NCBI GenBank assembly: GCA_008000375.1
Contig: SMOI01000186.1
Location: forward strand, 1-38,017
Source: Poteriospumella lacustris
Taxonomy: Eukaryota > Sar > Chrysophyceae > Chromulinales > Dinobryaceae
Direction: 5' to 3'
Length of the DNA: 38,017 nt
A program made the translations under genes and the position numbers. Below the pieces are notes generated by a model. That model worked only from the letters and a program-made list of their open reading frames with translations. It did no database searches and was not told the origin of the DNA. This document shows, in pieces, positions 9,527-19,568 of the stretch. How positions within the stretch are numbered: the stretch's first letter is position 1; every line of letters begins with the position of its first letter.

Positions 9527-10450
9527 ATGAGGTCAAATTTCTTTTCCAGAGCCCAGCAATGGCGACGGACGCTCGTCCGTCACCAGCGAGTATGGGAAGC
9601 CAGCCCCGAGCCGCCTCGCGACTGGCTTCCGTCTGAACAAGAGAACTGCAAACACGAAGCAGAAGAGAACCTGCCACCCACCGCTTCTCCATCCAACGCC
9701 TCCGTGAACTCAACGGAGGAGCAAAAAGACGACGAAGAGGAACGATTCGCGGAGGTCGATGCGACCGACGCCGGCGAGTCGAAATCGGCGGCGATCAACG
9801 TTAAATTCAACCCGACCACGCAGATCTCGTGGATCCCATCGCGGAAGGAGTTCGGTCCACAACTCAAAGATCTCTTTTGGCACCAAGAGGACTACGATTT
9901 GTTCAAACAGGACGCCGTCGGAGAGATCCGCATGTACTGGCGGCTGTCGGGCACCTCGGCGAAGGAAGCCATCGTCGCCTTGTACCAACCCGAATACGAC
10001 AACAACGAGCTCGTCGTCAGTATCCTGTATCACGGCGATCCCCTGTCCATCCCGTCCAGTCCCATGCGCTTCGACGAGTCGACGGACTCGTATCGGTGCG
10101 AGGACGACGAAGAGTGCGAACTGGAAGAGGCGGTGATCGAAGGCACCGTCATGAAGCACGTCGACAGCTTGAGCTCCTTGCACCAGCATGGATTCGACAC
10201 CGATTCCGAGTCGTCCGTGGCGTCCTCGTCGATGACCGACGGCCTGTCGTTCTCGCCCACGAGTCAAGTCGGGTTCGACCTGCTGCAGCCGCACGGCGGG
10301 GGCTACTACCAGTGCCCACCCACGAGCTACGCCTTCGCGCCGAAACCGATCGTCGACGATCATCAACGAGTAGCGCACGGGGGCGTATGGATCGATTCCG
10401 AAGGGGATTCAGACTCGATCGTGTCCGATTCGATGGACTACGATATGTGA
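9527..10450 (+). CDS. 307-aa protein with stramenopile-type IPSR/LFW motif
   Basis: Intronless. The start is ATG 9527 (MRSNFFSRAQQW); the 29 open codons upstream begin only at a TTG and read as hydrophobic leader, so are excluded. Residues 1-90 are basic then acidic (EEQKDDEEERFAEVD), apparently disordered. Residues about 92-155 hold the one conserved-looking block: VKFNPTTQISWIPSRKEF, then LKDLFWHQEDYDLFKQDAV, then RLSGTSAKEAIVALYQP. Proteins with this V-F...V..IPSR...LW...DY pattern are common in oomycetes and diatoms as I remember them; their function is unknown. The C-terminal half is acidic and Ser-rich (SDSESSVASSS, GDSDSIVSDSMDYDM). There is no membrane segment. It may be a phosphorylated regulatory protein, which is inference. 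Confidence 0.85.
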   Translation: MRSNFFSRAQQWRRTLVRHQRVWEASPEPPRDWLPSEQENCKHEAEENLPPTASPSNASVNSTEEQKDDEEERFAEVDATDAGESKSAAINVKFNPTTQISWIPSRKEFGPQLKDLFWHQEDYDLFKQDAVGEIRMYWRLSGTSAKEAIVALYQPEYDNNELVVSILYHGDPLSIPSSPMRFDESTDSYRCEDDEECELEEAVIEGTVMKHVDSLSSLHQHGFDTDSESSVASSSMTDGLSFSPTSQVGFDLLQPHGGGYYQCPPTSYAFAPKPIVDDHQRVAHGGVWIDSEGDSDSIVSDSMDYDM

Positions 10451-10761
10451 GCGCTAAGGGACCCGCCCCCCCCCACCGGTCCGCAGCCTGCCGCCTGCCG
10501 CCAGCGGTACGCGCGGTGTGCTTTTGTTTAATCTGTTTGTGATAGCTGTGCTTGGCGCACTGGCTGTGCACCCTTCACCTTTCCTCTCCCTGTTTGGCGC
10601 CCTCCGCCGCCGTCCGCCGTCGAAGGGCGCGCCCCTTCGTCGACATCAGCGGCGATCGTTTGTTGAGGGCGGGCTGCCCGGCTGCCCGGCTGGCGGTGCG
10701 TCTGTTCGTGTGTGGTGACGTGCGTTTCATTTTTGGTTTCTTGTTTTCATCGTTTGTGTCT

Positions 10762-10775
10762 GGGGGGGGGGGGGG
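10762..10775. repeat. G14 homopolymer
   Basis: A run of 14 G lies in the convergent intergenic region. The exact length may be unreliable in the underlying sequence. Confidence 0.8.
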
Positions 10776-11249
10776 CGGCGGAGAGTGCGTCGTTCTTGTT
10801 CTGTGCGGCCCCGTGCGATGCGGCGGTGTGCTGGCCACGGTGGTGACCAGCCGCCGCGCCCGGAGGGTGCACACGCCCCGCCCCCGCCGCGCCCCGCCCC
10901 CGCCCCACCTCTACATCTCCAAGTTTGTCAAGTGTGTCTGTTCCTCTCGTTGCGGTGGCTCGTGTGGCGCCCGTGCCGCCACCTCTGTGTACATAGTGTA
11001 AACATCCGTCCGTCCGCGTCTCTCGCGCGTGTGTCGTGTGTCGTGTGCGGCCCCCACCCCCCGTCGGTTTTGGGACGTCGCTGTGCGACGGGGGGTCGGC
11101 CGCCCGGCGATCGCCTCGCAGTGTAACGACTCTAACTCGCCCCACGTGCTTACTCCTCCGTCGTCTGTGTATGATGTATGAACTCGCGCCGCGTCGGTGC
11201 GTCGGTCGGTAGCGGTGTGTCTGTCGGTCTGTAGCGTCAACAAAACTCG

Positions 11250-11313
11250 AAACGGCGGCGGCGGTGGCGGTGGCGGCAGCGGCAGCGGTGGCGGTGGTGG
11301 CGGTGGTGACGGT
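11250..11313. repeat. GGCGGT/GGCAGC hexanucleotide repeat tract
   Basis: This is an imperfect 6-bp tandem tract rich in GGCGGT. It lies beyond the E2 stop on that gene's 3' side, probably in or near its 3' UTR. Confidence 0.75.
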
Positions 11314-11484
11314 TAAGCGGTGTACAGGGGCCGCAGACGCCGAAGATGGCGCAGCGGTCGAGACGGGCAGGTGACCGGCCTCTGGCCACTGTGGCACAGA
11401 GCCAACCGGCCGGCCGGCGGGCGGTGGGAGGACAGCGGACGGGGCAGAGCGAGGTGCCGTGTGGAGCGCCGTAGCGCTCAGGCC

Positions 11485-13617
11485 TCAGGCGGTCTCCTCG
11501 TCGACATCGGCGGCCGCAGCGACGGCGGCGGGTTTTGCGTCGTCCCGTGCGGCGGCGGCGACGGTCACCTCGTCCGGCCGCCACCAAGCGGCATCGATCG
11601 CCTCCAACGCGGCGGTCGGGTAGCCGTACGTCTTCTTCTGCGCGTAGAACCAGTCGCGCAGCCGCGGCCAGTGGCGCTGGGTCATGAACTCGCGTGTCCA
11701 GGTGCCGAGAATGGCACACGGCTGTCGCGCGTAGACCTCCAGCGACGCCGTCACCACGTGTCGCCGCACGTCCAACGAGTACTGGGCACTTTCCTTCGCG
11801 TACTTCGCGCGGTTGGTCTCGTAGCCCGGCTCGTTGAAGAAGGGCTCCTCGGTGAAGATGAGGAAATAGATCGACGTGAGCAGCTGCTGCAGCGACGACG
11901 TCTCCGGCTGCCAGCTCGGACCCGACCACGTGCCCAACAGCGACAAACACACTTTGCCGTCGGCGTAGAGGTTCGGGTTGAAGCGGACGGTGTTCTGGCG
12001 CGTGGTGACGAAGCGGACGAGCGGGTGCTGCGCGGGGTAGTCGTCGGGCACGAAGAGGTGGAAGACGAAGAGGCCGCCGTAGTACGGATTGTCGGGCGTC
12101 TCGTCGACCGCCACGGTGAAGACCATGTGCTGCAGCGACTCGTCCGCCACGAAGAGCGTGATCTGCGGCAGCAGTTCTTGACGCAGGAAGCGCAGCTCGC
12201 GCATCAGCTGCGCCTTGGCGCTGGCGAGCAGCCCCATCGACGACGACGAGGCGCGCCGCTTGCCACTCGACGAGACGACCGACTGCGCCTCCTTCGAGCG
12301 GAAGTGGTGGTGCTTCAGCAGGTTCGGCACGTTCAGATAGACCCGCTGCCCCTCGACGAAGTGCAACGCGTCCTCCGCCGCGTCGCCGCCACCGTCCCCG
12401 CCGCCGCCGTCGCCGATCGACGGTGGCAGCGCGGACGACGACGCCGGCGGCTGCAGCGACTGTTCGACGATGGCGAGCTGCGCGCGGCACCACTCCGACG
12501 CGGCGACGATCGCCTGGACGTCGACGGGCGCGTTGCCGTCGTGCAGCTCCTGCGCGAAGAAGCCGCAGAACGCGCGGTACAACGCGTCGAAGTCGTCGCG
12601 GCCGCCGGCCATCGCCGCGGGGAAGCGGCGCTGCCACCGCTCGTACAGCGTCAGCAGGCGGAAGAGGTCGCGCCACATCGCGACGCTCTGCGGCAGGTAC
12701 ACGCCGTTGAACTCGCGCAGCGACGTGACCAGCAGCGCGTACAGCGGAGACGCGCCCAGCCACCGCGCGACGGCTTCGTCGTCGTCGGCGACGCCGCCGA
12801 GCCGCGCGCACAGCGCCGAGACGACGTCGGACGTGGGGTGCTGGTACGGCGCGGCGGTGTCCTTGCCGCCATAGCCGATGCCCTGAAAGCGCACGTACTT
12901 CGGCGTGAGCTTCGCGAGCCGTGCGACGGTGGCGGTGGACTGCGCCGCGGCGAAGACGTTTCCGTCGCTCCACGCGTCGAAGGGCACCGCGTCGGTGCAG
13001 TGGCGATACCACCGCACCAGTAGCGCCTCCACGGCCAGCGACGATAGCGGCGCCGCGTCTGCCTCGTCGAAGACGAGCTCGCCGCCGGCGATGGGCTCGT
13101 AGAACTCGAAATGGCGCAGGCGCTCGCCCACCTGCGCGAGGCAGCCGCCCCAGTCGTGGAACGGGCTCCACTCCTTCGTCAGCAGCGGGTGGAAGACGAC
13201 GGAGAACAGCGCCACGGGCGCCATCGAGGCGATGGGATGGATCTGAAACGGCCGCTCGGTGGAGTCGTTTTGGTGGAAGACGAGGCGCAGCGAGTGGCCG
13301 AACTGCTCGGCGTACTGCACGCCGAAGGTGAGCACCGGGCGGTACACCGCCGCCTTGTCACCGATCTGCCACTGCAAATCGACGTTGGGCAGTTGCTTGC
13401 AGACGTCCTCCAGCAGCTTGTAGACGAACCGCTGCGCGGCGTGGTTCTTCAGCGGCAGGTCCTCGAGCAGGAACGGGAACGACGACGACTGCTGGTACGC
13501 CGACGGCGCGGCCTCGTCGTCCATGTCCTCGGCGTCCTCTTGATACTCGTAGTCCCCGCCGCCGTCGTCGTACTCGTAGTCCTCCCCGCCGTCGTAGAAG
13601 TCTTCGTCCTCGTCCAT
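11485..13617 (-). CDS. ubiquitin-conjugating enzyme, UBE2O/BIRC6 class
   Basis: Intronless, 710 aa. The start is ATG 13617 (MDEDEDFYDGGEDYEY); the frame stays open upstream only through a poly-Arg reading of a trinucleotide repeat. Residues 1-36 are extremely acidic and Tyr-rich. A UBC core occupies about 455-620: FTVAVDETPDNPYYGGLFVFHLFVP strands, YPAQHPLVRF, then RFNPNLYADGKVC with catalytic Cys at about 557, followed by LSLLGTW and SSLQQLLTSIYFLIFTEEPFFNEPGYE. NPN in place of HPN and the GTW after the catalytic Cys are typical of the UBE2O, BIRC6 and plant UBC24 group. The segment about 36-450 is folded-looking (RFVYKLLEDVCKQLPN, YVRFQGIGYGGKD) but I recognise no domain; no BIR repeat is seen. 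A poly-Gly/Asp linker precedes the E2. It probably acts as an E2 or hybrid E2/E3. Confidence 0.88.
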   Translation of the reverse strand: MDEDEDFYDGGEDYEYDDGGGDYEYQEDAEDMDDEAAPSAYQQSSSFPFLLEDLPLKNHAAQRFVYKLLEDVCKQLPNVDLQWQIGDKAAVYRPVLTFGVQYAEQFGHSLRLVFHQNDSTERPFQIHPIASMAPVALFSVVFHPLLTKEWSPFHDWGGCLAQVGERLRHFEFYEPIAGGELVFDEADAAPLSSLAVEALLVRWYRHCTDAVPFDAWSDGNVFAAAQSTATVARLAKLTPKYVRFQGIGYGGKDTAAPYQHPTSDVVSALCARLGGVADDDEAVARWLGASPLYALLVTSLREFNGVYLPQSVAMWRDLFRLLTLYERWQRRFPAAMAGGRDDFDALYRAFCGFFAQELHDGNAPVDVQAIVAASEWCRAQLAIVEQSLQPPASSSALPPSIGDGGGGDGGGDAAEDALHFVEGQRVYLNVPNLLKHHHFRSKEAQSVVSSSGKRRASSSSMGLLASAKAQLMRELRFLRQELLPQITLFVADESLQHMVFTVAVDETPDNPYYGGLFVFHLFVPDDYPAQHPLVRFVTTRQNTVRFNPNLYADGKVCLSLLGTWSGPSWQPETSSLQQLLTSIYFLIFTEEPFFNEPGYETNRAKYAKESAQYSLDVRRHVVTASLEVYARQPCAILGTWTREFMTQRHWPRLRDWFYAQKKTYGYPTAALEAIDAAWWRPDEVTVAAAARDDAKPAAVAAAADVDEETA

Positions 13618-13822
13618 CGCCGAGCAGCGGAGTAGCCGAGTCGTAGTTGTCTGATCAAGAGTCGTAGCAGCCTCACCGCCAGTCGATGGGCATGTACCAG
13701 TGTCGTACCCGGTTATTCGTTGTGTTGGATGCCGGAGGGTCATCGAATTGCCCTCGCGACGGCCGCGGAGCCTCTTTCGCCCTCCGCGTCGCCTCCGCCG
13801 CAGCCGCCGTCGCCGACGTCGA

Positions 13823-13915
<93 letters not shown>

Positions 13916-14183
13916 GGCACTGCACATGACGACGACGACGATGTGCACGACGACGACACAGATCAGCGCTAACTTAAGGGCTGTCCTGCTCGTCAACACC
14001 AAAGAAGACGTCAAAATGCGCCGTCCAGCGAAACGCGACGCGGCGGCGTCGCAGCCGCCGACGAGTCGATCGCTGCGTCTGGCGCCCGCCCCGGCCACAG
14101 TCTTTTCGAGAGCGATTGCATCGGTTGGTCTCTGTTTCGCTTGATTCTCATAAGTCATCGTGTGTGGAACCGCCGGGAGAGCC
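13618..14183. other. bidirectional promoter region with GTC repeat (E2 / URB2)
   Basis: This region is 566 bp between divergent ATGs at 13617 and 14184. It holds a long GTC trinucleotide repeat and otherwise mixed sequence. The poly-Arg, poly-Ser, poly-Asp and poly-Val frames here are just readings of that repeat. Confidence 0.5.
13817..13914. repeat. (GTC)n trinucleotide microsatellite, about 32 units
   Basis: This is an almost pure GTC/TCG repeat of about 98 bp, interrupted once by GGC near 13879. It lies about 200 bp upstream of the E2 ATG and about 270 bp upstream of the URB2 ATG. Confidence 0.92.
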
Positions 14184-17107
14184 ATGACTGCTGTTTGCGT
14201 TGCTGGCGCGACGAAGGCGGATGTGGCGCTGTACCGCCTGCGCCGCCTGGTCGGAGGCCTCACTCCGCAATTCTCTGAGGGCATTTGCCGCCAATTACTG
14301 GATTGTACGGCCACACTGGATGTTGTGGATGACCAGGCGGTGCTGTCGAAGCTCGACCTGAAGGGCAAGGCCGCCATTTTGTCGTTTCTCAGCAAAGGCG
14401 TCGGCAGCGCCGTCGACAGCAGCGCCATCCTCCCGCTGGCTCAGCGACTACTCGACTGCATCTTGCACGAGTTTCAAGACGCAGCCGTTGCCGCCGAGGT
14501 CGTCGTGTCGGAGGCGGCGCTGAGGGACTGGTGCCGCCTCTTCGACGGTTGGCTGGCCGCCTCGCAGACCCTGCGCCTGCTGCAGCCCACCGCCCTGCAC
14601 CCGTTCTTCCAGCGATTCGTCAGCGTCATTCGGCGGCTGGCGCAGCAGGGCAGCGTGAACAAGAAGCGCATCGAGCTGCTGTGCGACCACTTCGTCCCCG
14701 CCGTGTGGCCGCTGCTGCACGGCGACGCCGCCGTCGACGACGAAGTGCTCGCGCTGCTCGAGACCTGCGTCGTCAACGACGTCTACGTCGCCGAGATCAC
14801 CAGCGTCGAGATCGTCGGCCAGGAGAAGGCCGCGGGCGGCAAACAGGCGCCGAAGAAGCGCAAGGCGACCGACAGCGCCGAGGCGGCGGAGGCCGGCGAC
14901 CGGCCGCGCACCGCCAAAGTCGTCGTCTCCTTCTGCGAGAACCTCGTCGGCCAGCTCGTCAACGGCTTCTGGTCGCGCTCCAGCTGTTATCACACGAAAG
15001 CCGCGTTTCTAGGCCGCGTGTTGCGCTGCGTCGCGCACACGTCGCGCGCGATGGCGCAGAACGACGCGGCGTCGTCGTCGTCGTCTTCGTCCTCGTCCTC
15101 GTCGAGCCGCCACGTCGCCGACGCCGCGACGACGCCCACCACGAGGACGCACAGCCACCACGTCGACGAGATCATCGCGCAGCGCCGCCACGTGGTGCGC
15201 GTGCTGCACTTCGGGCTGCTGCTGATGGAGCGCGTCACGGCGCGCGTCGGCGGCAGCGTCGACGACGCCGACGCCGTCCTGGGCGCCGGCGTCGTACGCA
15301 GCGCGCTGCTCGAAGCCACCGTCGACGTGCTCGACGGCAAAGCGCTGCCGAACCACTCGGCGCTGGAGAAGTACCACGCGCTGCACGAGAAGCTCTACGC
15401 CGCGACGCTGCTGACGGTGCAGCGGCTGAGCCACGCGCACCGCGACACCGCCGACGACGCGGTGGCCAGCGCGGCGGTGGCGATGCACCTCGACGCGCTG
15501 CGGCAGCTGCAGGCGATCGACCATCGGCTGCTGCTGAGCCGCGTCGGCGCCGTGCTCGGCGGCCTGTTGCGGTGTCGCCTGCGCGCCGACGCGCCGCTGC
15601 GACGCGCGAGTCAGCGCCTGATGGCGTCGCTGTGGCGCACGTACAGCGAGCTGCGCTGCCAAGACGCGCTCGTCGAGGCGCTGCTCGACCACCGCGACGA
15701 CGACCGCGACGACGGCGCCGTCGCCGTTACCGTCGCCGTCGTGGACACGCCGCCGGTGCTGGCGCAGCTGCTGGAGCACTACGCGACGGTGGAGGCGGTG
15801 ATCGACGCGCTGCGGCGGCTGCCCGAGGCGAAGTGGCGGTCGCTGTGGCGCAGCGTCTACACGCGACTGGCGGCGGCGCCGGCGGAGGCGCCGGTGACGG
15901 CGCTGCAGGCGTTCGTCTACTTCGCCGTCTTCCGCGCGAGCCAAGAGCTGCCGCGGCGCCAGCCGCTCGTCCAGATCGGCGACACGCGCCGCAGCGCCGA
16001 CGACACCGCCGCCGCCACCGACGTCGACGGCGGCGGCGACGGCGACGACGCGCTGCGCCACCTGCAGCGGCTGCTGACGCAGCTGGCGCGCGCCTGCGAC
16101 GCCGACGCCGACGGCCACGTGTCGTGGGCGCTGCGGCGGCACCACGTGCGGCTCGCCGGCGCCGTCGTCAGCTACGCGATGGTCGCCTACGCCGCCGCCG
16201 TCGACGTCCTCGTCGCGCGGCGCTTCGACGTCGTCGTCCTGCGCACGCTCGGCGACGCGGTGCGCGCGCTGCCGTCGCGTTGGCGCGCCGCCACCGCCGC
16301 CGGCGGCGACAGCGACGAGTGGCTCGCGGACGTGTGGACGACGCTCAATGTCCTCGAGGCCTTCCGCGTCAACTGCGTCGCGAAGGCGGCGGCCACCGCG
16401 ACGGCCGCCAGCGCCGCGGCGCTGACACCCGCCGCGCTCTTCGACGCCGCCGCCGATGGCGACGATGGCGACTCGGCGACGTCGCTGCGCCGCCTCGTCG
16501 CCCGGCTGCGCGCCTTCCACGCGCTGCTGCAGGCGTTTCTCGTGAACCCGACGGTGCGCGCGGCGCTCGACACCGCCGCGACGCCGACGCCGCCGTCGCC
16601 GGTGCGCGAGCGACTCGTCGACGGCCTCGGCGCCTTCTACGACGCCGCAGCGCTCCGCCGCCGCCGCCGCTGCGGCCGCGGCCCATCGCCCGACGGCGAC
16701 GCGGATGGCGACGAGCTGCGCGCGGAGCTCGACGACGCCTTCGCGCGTAGCGTCGCGGCGCTGACGTCGGCGACGTACGTCGACGTGCCGTGGGTGGCCG
16801 CCGCGCTGCTGCACGCGCACCGCCGCGTGCTCGTCGCCCGCCGCGACGCCGATGCGACCGTCGCGGCCGACGCGCTCGTCGCCCTCGCGACGCTGCTGCA
16901 GCAGACGCCGCCGCGGCGGTTCCCCGTCGCCGGCGTCGAAACGGCCGCGGCGCGCGCGCTGAGCCGCGAGACGCTGCGGCTCGTGCTGCGCCTGACGATG
17001 ACCGCGACGCCGTCGGCGGCGGTGGCGGCGGGGCTCCGCGCGGGCTGGACGACGCTGCGCCACTTCGGCGGCGGCGTCGTCGCCTTCCGCGTCGACGGCG
17101 CCGCTGA

Positions 17108-17139
<32 letters not shown>

Positions 17140-19337
17140 GCGGGGAGCGCGTCGAGGCGGCGGTCGCGCGGCAGCTCGCCGCCTTCGTCGAGCGCACGTA
17201 CCTCGCGCTGGCCGCCGCCGACGCCGACGCCGACGCTGACGCTGACGCTGACGCTGACGCTGACGCTGACGCTGACGCTGACGCTGACGCTGACGCTGAC
17301 GCTGACGGCGACGAGGCGGCGGCGCTGCGGCCGGTGGAGGGCGGCCTCGCGGCGCTGTGCGTCGCGATCGTCGCGTCGCCGACGCACCGCGCGGCGGCCG
17401 TCGACGCGTTGTACTGCGCGCAGATGTGGCTGAGCGGCGGGGCGCACGGCGGCCTCTGGCGCGCCGCCTGCGTCGCGCCGAGCCTCGCGCGCGTCCTCGG
17501 CGCCGTGCACGCGCAGCTGCGGCGCGTGGCCCCCGCCGCCAGCGCCGCGCTCGCGACGACGTCGCTGCGGCGCCTGCGCGACGCCTTCGAAGTCGTTTGC
17601 CTGCAGAACGGCGGCGGCGGCGGCGCGGCGGCCCTCGGCGCCTACGTCGCCTTCGTCGCTGAGCAGCTCGACGCGCTGCGCGCGGCGGCGGCGCCGGCGC
17701 CGGTGCCGCGGCGCTTCGTCGACTTCAGCTGGCGCGTGCTGCAGGCGCTGCGCGTCGACGTCGCGCGCGTCGGCGACGCCACCGCGACGGCGGCGGCGAC
17801 GCGGTCGCTGCTGCTGCGCGGCTGGCTGCGCCTGGCGACGTCGCTGCTCGGCGACGCGCACGCGACGGCGGCGGCGGTGGACGGCGGCGTCGCGGCGGTC
17901 GCGGCGCTGCCGACGCTCGTCGCGGAGGTCTTCGCGCGCCATTTGCACGCGACGAGTCGCGACGCGCCGCGGTGGTCGCTGGCGCACGACGCGGCGGTCA
18001 CCGGCCGCGTCGCCGAGGCGCTCGCGCGTCACGTGGCCGCCGCAGCGGACGGCGACGCTGACGCCGCCGGCGACGGCGACGTGTTGCGCCGCTTCTGCGA
18101 CGCAGCGACGACGCAGACTCTGCGACTGACGCGCGGCGCCGCCGACGAGACGGCGGCGCTCGTCGGCGTCGCGCTCGTCGTCGTCGCGGGCCACGTGCTG
18201 CGCCACGCGCTGCGCCGGTGGCACGCGACGCAGACGACGACGCGTCACGCGGCGGCGCAGCTCGTCGCGCTGCAGGCGACGCACGCGGCGCTGCTGCGCC
18301 ACAGCGTCGCGACGGCGCAGGCGACGACGGCGCGGGGCGCGGCGCTGCTGGCGCTGCTCGGCGCCGACCTCCACGACACGCAGGACGCCCTCGCGCGCTT
18401 CACGTGTCCCGCCGACGCCACCGCCGACGCCACAGCGACGGCGATGGCGACGGCGGCGATGGTCACCGTCGCGGCGCCCGTCGCCGTGTCGACCGACGCC
18501 GCTGCCGCCGCCGCCGCCGACGGCGACGATTCGGTGCTCGACGACGACGACGCCGACAGCGGCGACGGCGACGCGGCGAGCGACGCCACCGACGACGACG
18601 ACGACGCTGCCAGCGCAGCGGACGACGCCGCCGCCGACGGCGACAGCGACGGCGACGGTGACGGTGACCTGCGCGCAGCGACGTGGCGGCGGCTGCAGGT
18701 CGCCTGGGCCCGCGACGTGCCGCAGCTGTGCGTGTCGCTGGCGACGCTGTGTCACGCGGCGACGCTGCGCCTCGACGGCGACGGCGACGCGGCGGCGTCG
18801 GTGCTGCGCTGTCTGCGCCTCTCGACGCGGCTGCTGCACGCGTTCTTCGCCGTGTGGGTGAAGCGCGGCCGCGCGGGGCACATGCCGCTGCAGAGCGCCA
18901 ACGTCGCGCGCTGCGTCACGCTGCAGCTGCAGCTGCTGCCGCTGCTCGCGACGCGTGCCGAGCCGCCGGCGGTGCGCGAGGTGGCGCAGCTGCTGTCGCG
19001 GCTCGCGGCGCTGCTGCCCGCGATCCGCGCGCTCGACAAGTTCCTCCCGACGCTCTTCGCGAGCTGCGTCCACGCGCTGGCGCACCCGCTGCAGCCGCTG
19101 CAGCCGCCGTCGACCGCCGCCACCGCCACCACCGCCGCCGCCGCCGCGCGGACACCGCCGCTGGCGCTGCCGAAGACGCTGCTGGAGACGCTGCAGCCGG
19201 GCCTGTTCGCCATCTACGAGCACGTCGCGTCGCGGGAGCGGCGACGCATCTTCGCGCTGCTCGACGCGGCGGCGAAACAGCTGATGACCGAGCTCAACGA
19301 CGAGTACCAGCGCAACTACCGCTTCCGCGGCAACTAG
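14184..19337 (+). CDS. URB2: URB2/NPA2-like nucleolar pre-ribosomal protein
   Basis: Intronless, 1717 aa. The start is ATG 14184 (MTAVCVAGATKADVALYRLRR); the eight codons before it open only from a GTG. The last about 55 residues match the Urb2/Npa2 C-terminal domain: LLETLQPGLFAIYEHV, then RRIFALLDAAAKQLMTELNDEY ending YRFRGN. The rest is a long helical array, as expected for this poorly conserved family, with KKRK at about 230-234 (APKKRKATD) as a likely nuclear signal. Yeast Urb2 works with Urb1 in early 60S assembly in the nucleolus. Composition is extreme: codons are almost all G/C-ending and Ala, Arg, Asp and Leu dominate. Low-complexity inserts include a Ser run (about residues 296-307), an Ala-Asp dipeptide repeat (about 1010-1042) and Asp-rich segments near 1450-1500. 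Assignment rests chiefly on the C-terminus. Confidence 0.78.
15068..15103. repeat. in-frame serine-codon microsatellite inside URB2
   Basis: TCG/TCC/TCT repeats encode a run of about 12 serines at roughly residues 296-307 of the URB2 protein. Confidence 0.8.
17211..17310. repeat. in-frame (GACGCT)n repeat encoding Ala-Asp dipeptides
   Basis: A near-perfect hexanucleotide repeat within URB2 encodes about 16 Ala-Asp dipeptides. It begins as GACGCC units and changes to pure GACGCT, as in recent replication-slippage expansion. The hexamer unit preserves frame. Confidence 0.92.
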
Positions 19338-19568
19338 CCGCCGCCTCCGCACATTGTATGTACCCACCCCTCCCCTGTAACCTGAAAAATGAAACGGTCG
19401 CCTCTGAGGGGCACCGGCCACGACGCGTCGCCCAGCGCACCGACGAGAACTAACTGCAGACGAGAGAGCACAGCGAACAGAGCATAGCGCAGTGAATTAA
19501 GCGGCGGCGTCGCCTGCAGCGGCGGCGGGCGGCGGGTGACGAAAACTATCGAAAAAGTGAAACGGCTC
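19338..19568. other. convergent intergenic region (URB2 / SWI3)
   Basis: These 231 bp hold two 3' ends. Composition relaxes briefly from the very GC-rich coding sequence on both sides. No gene seen. Confidence 0.4.

Larger units (their letters stand above)
10451..11484. other. long convergent GC-rich intergenic region
   Basis: This is the longest convergent gap (1034 bp), between the 307-aa gene and the E2 gene. It marks the start of the GC-rich core. It contains a G14 homopolymer and GGCGGT repeats. Frames on both strands are Pro, Arg and Thr rich with no folded-protein character. No RNA gene is recognised. Confidence 0.45.

Noticed and set aside
13618-13959. 114-codon N-terminal extension of the E2 with a long poly-Arg run
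   Set aside because: It is a translation of the GTC repeat and has no good initiator; the ATG at 13617 opens the acidic start of the protein.
14531-16750. A 739-codon plus-strand frame overlapping URB2
   Set aside because: Arg/Ala low-complexity reading of the same GC-rich sequence in another frame.
15009-19421. A 1470-codon open frame antisense to URB2
   Set aside because: It exists only because stops are rare in very GC-rich sequence; its translation is almost all Arg, Val, Gly and Gln repeats, while the sense frame ends in a recognisable Urb2 C-terminus.
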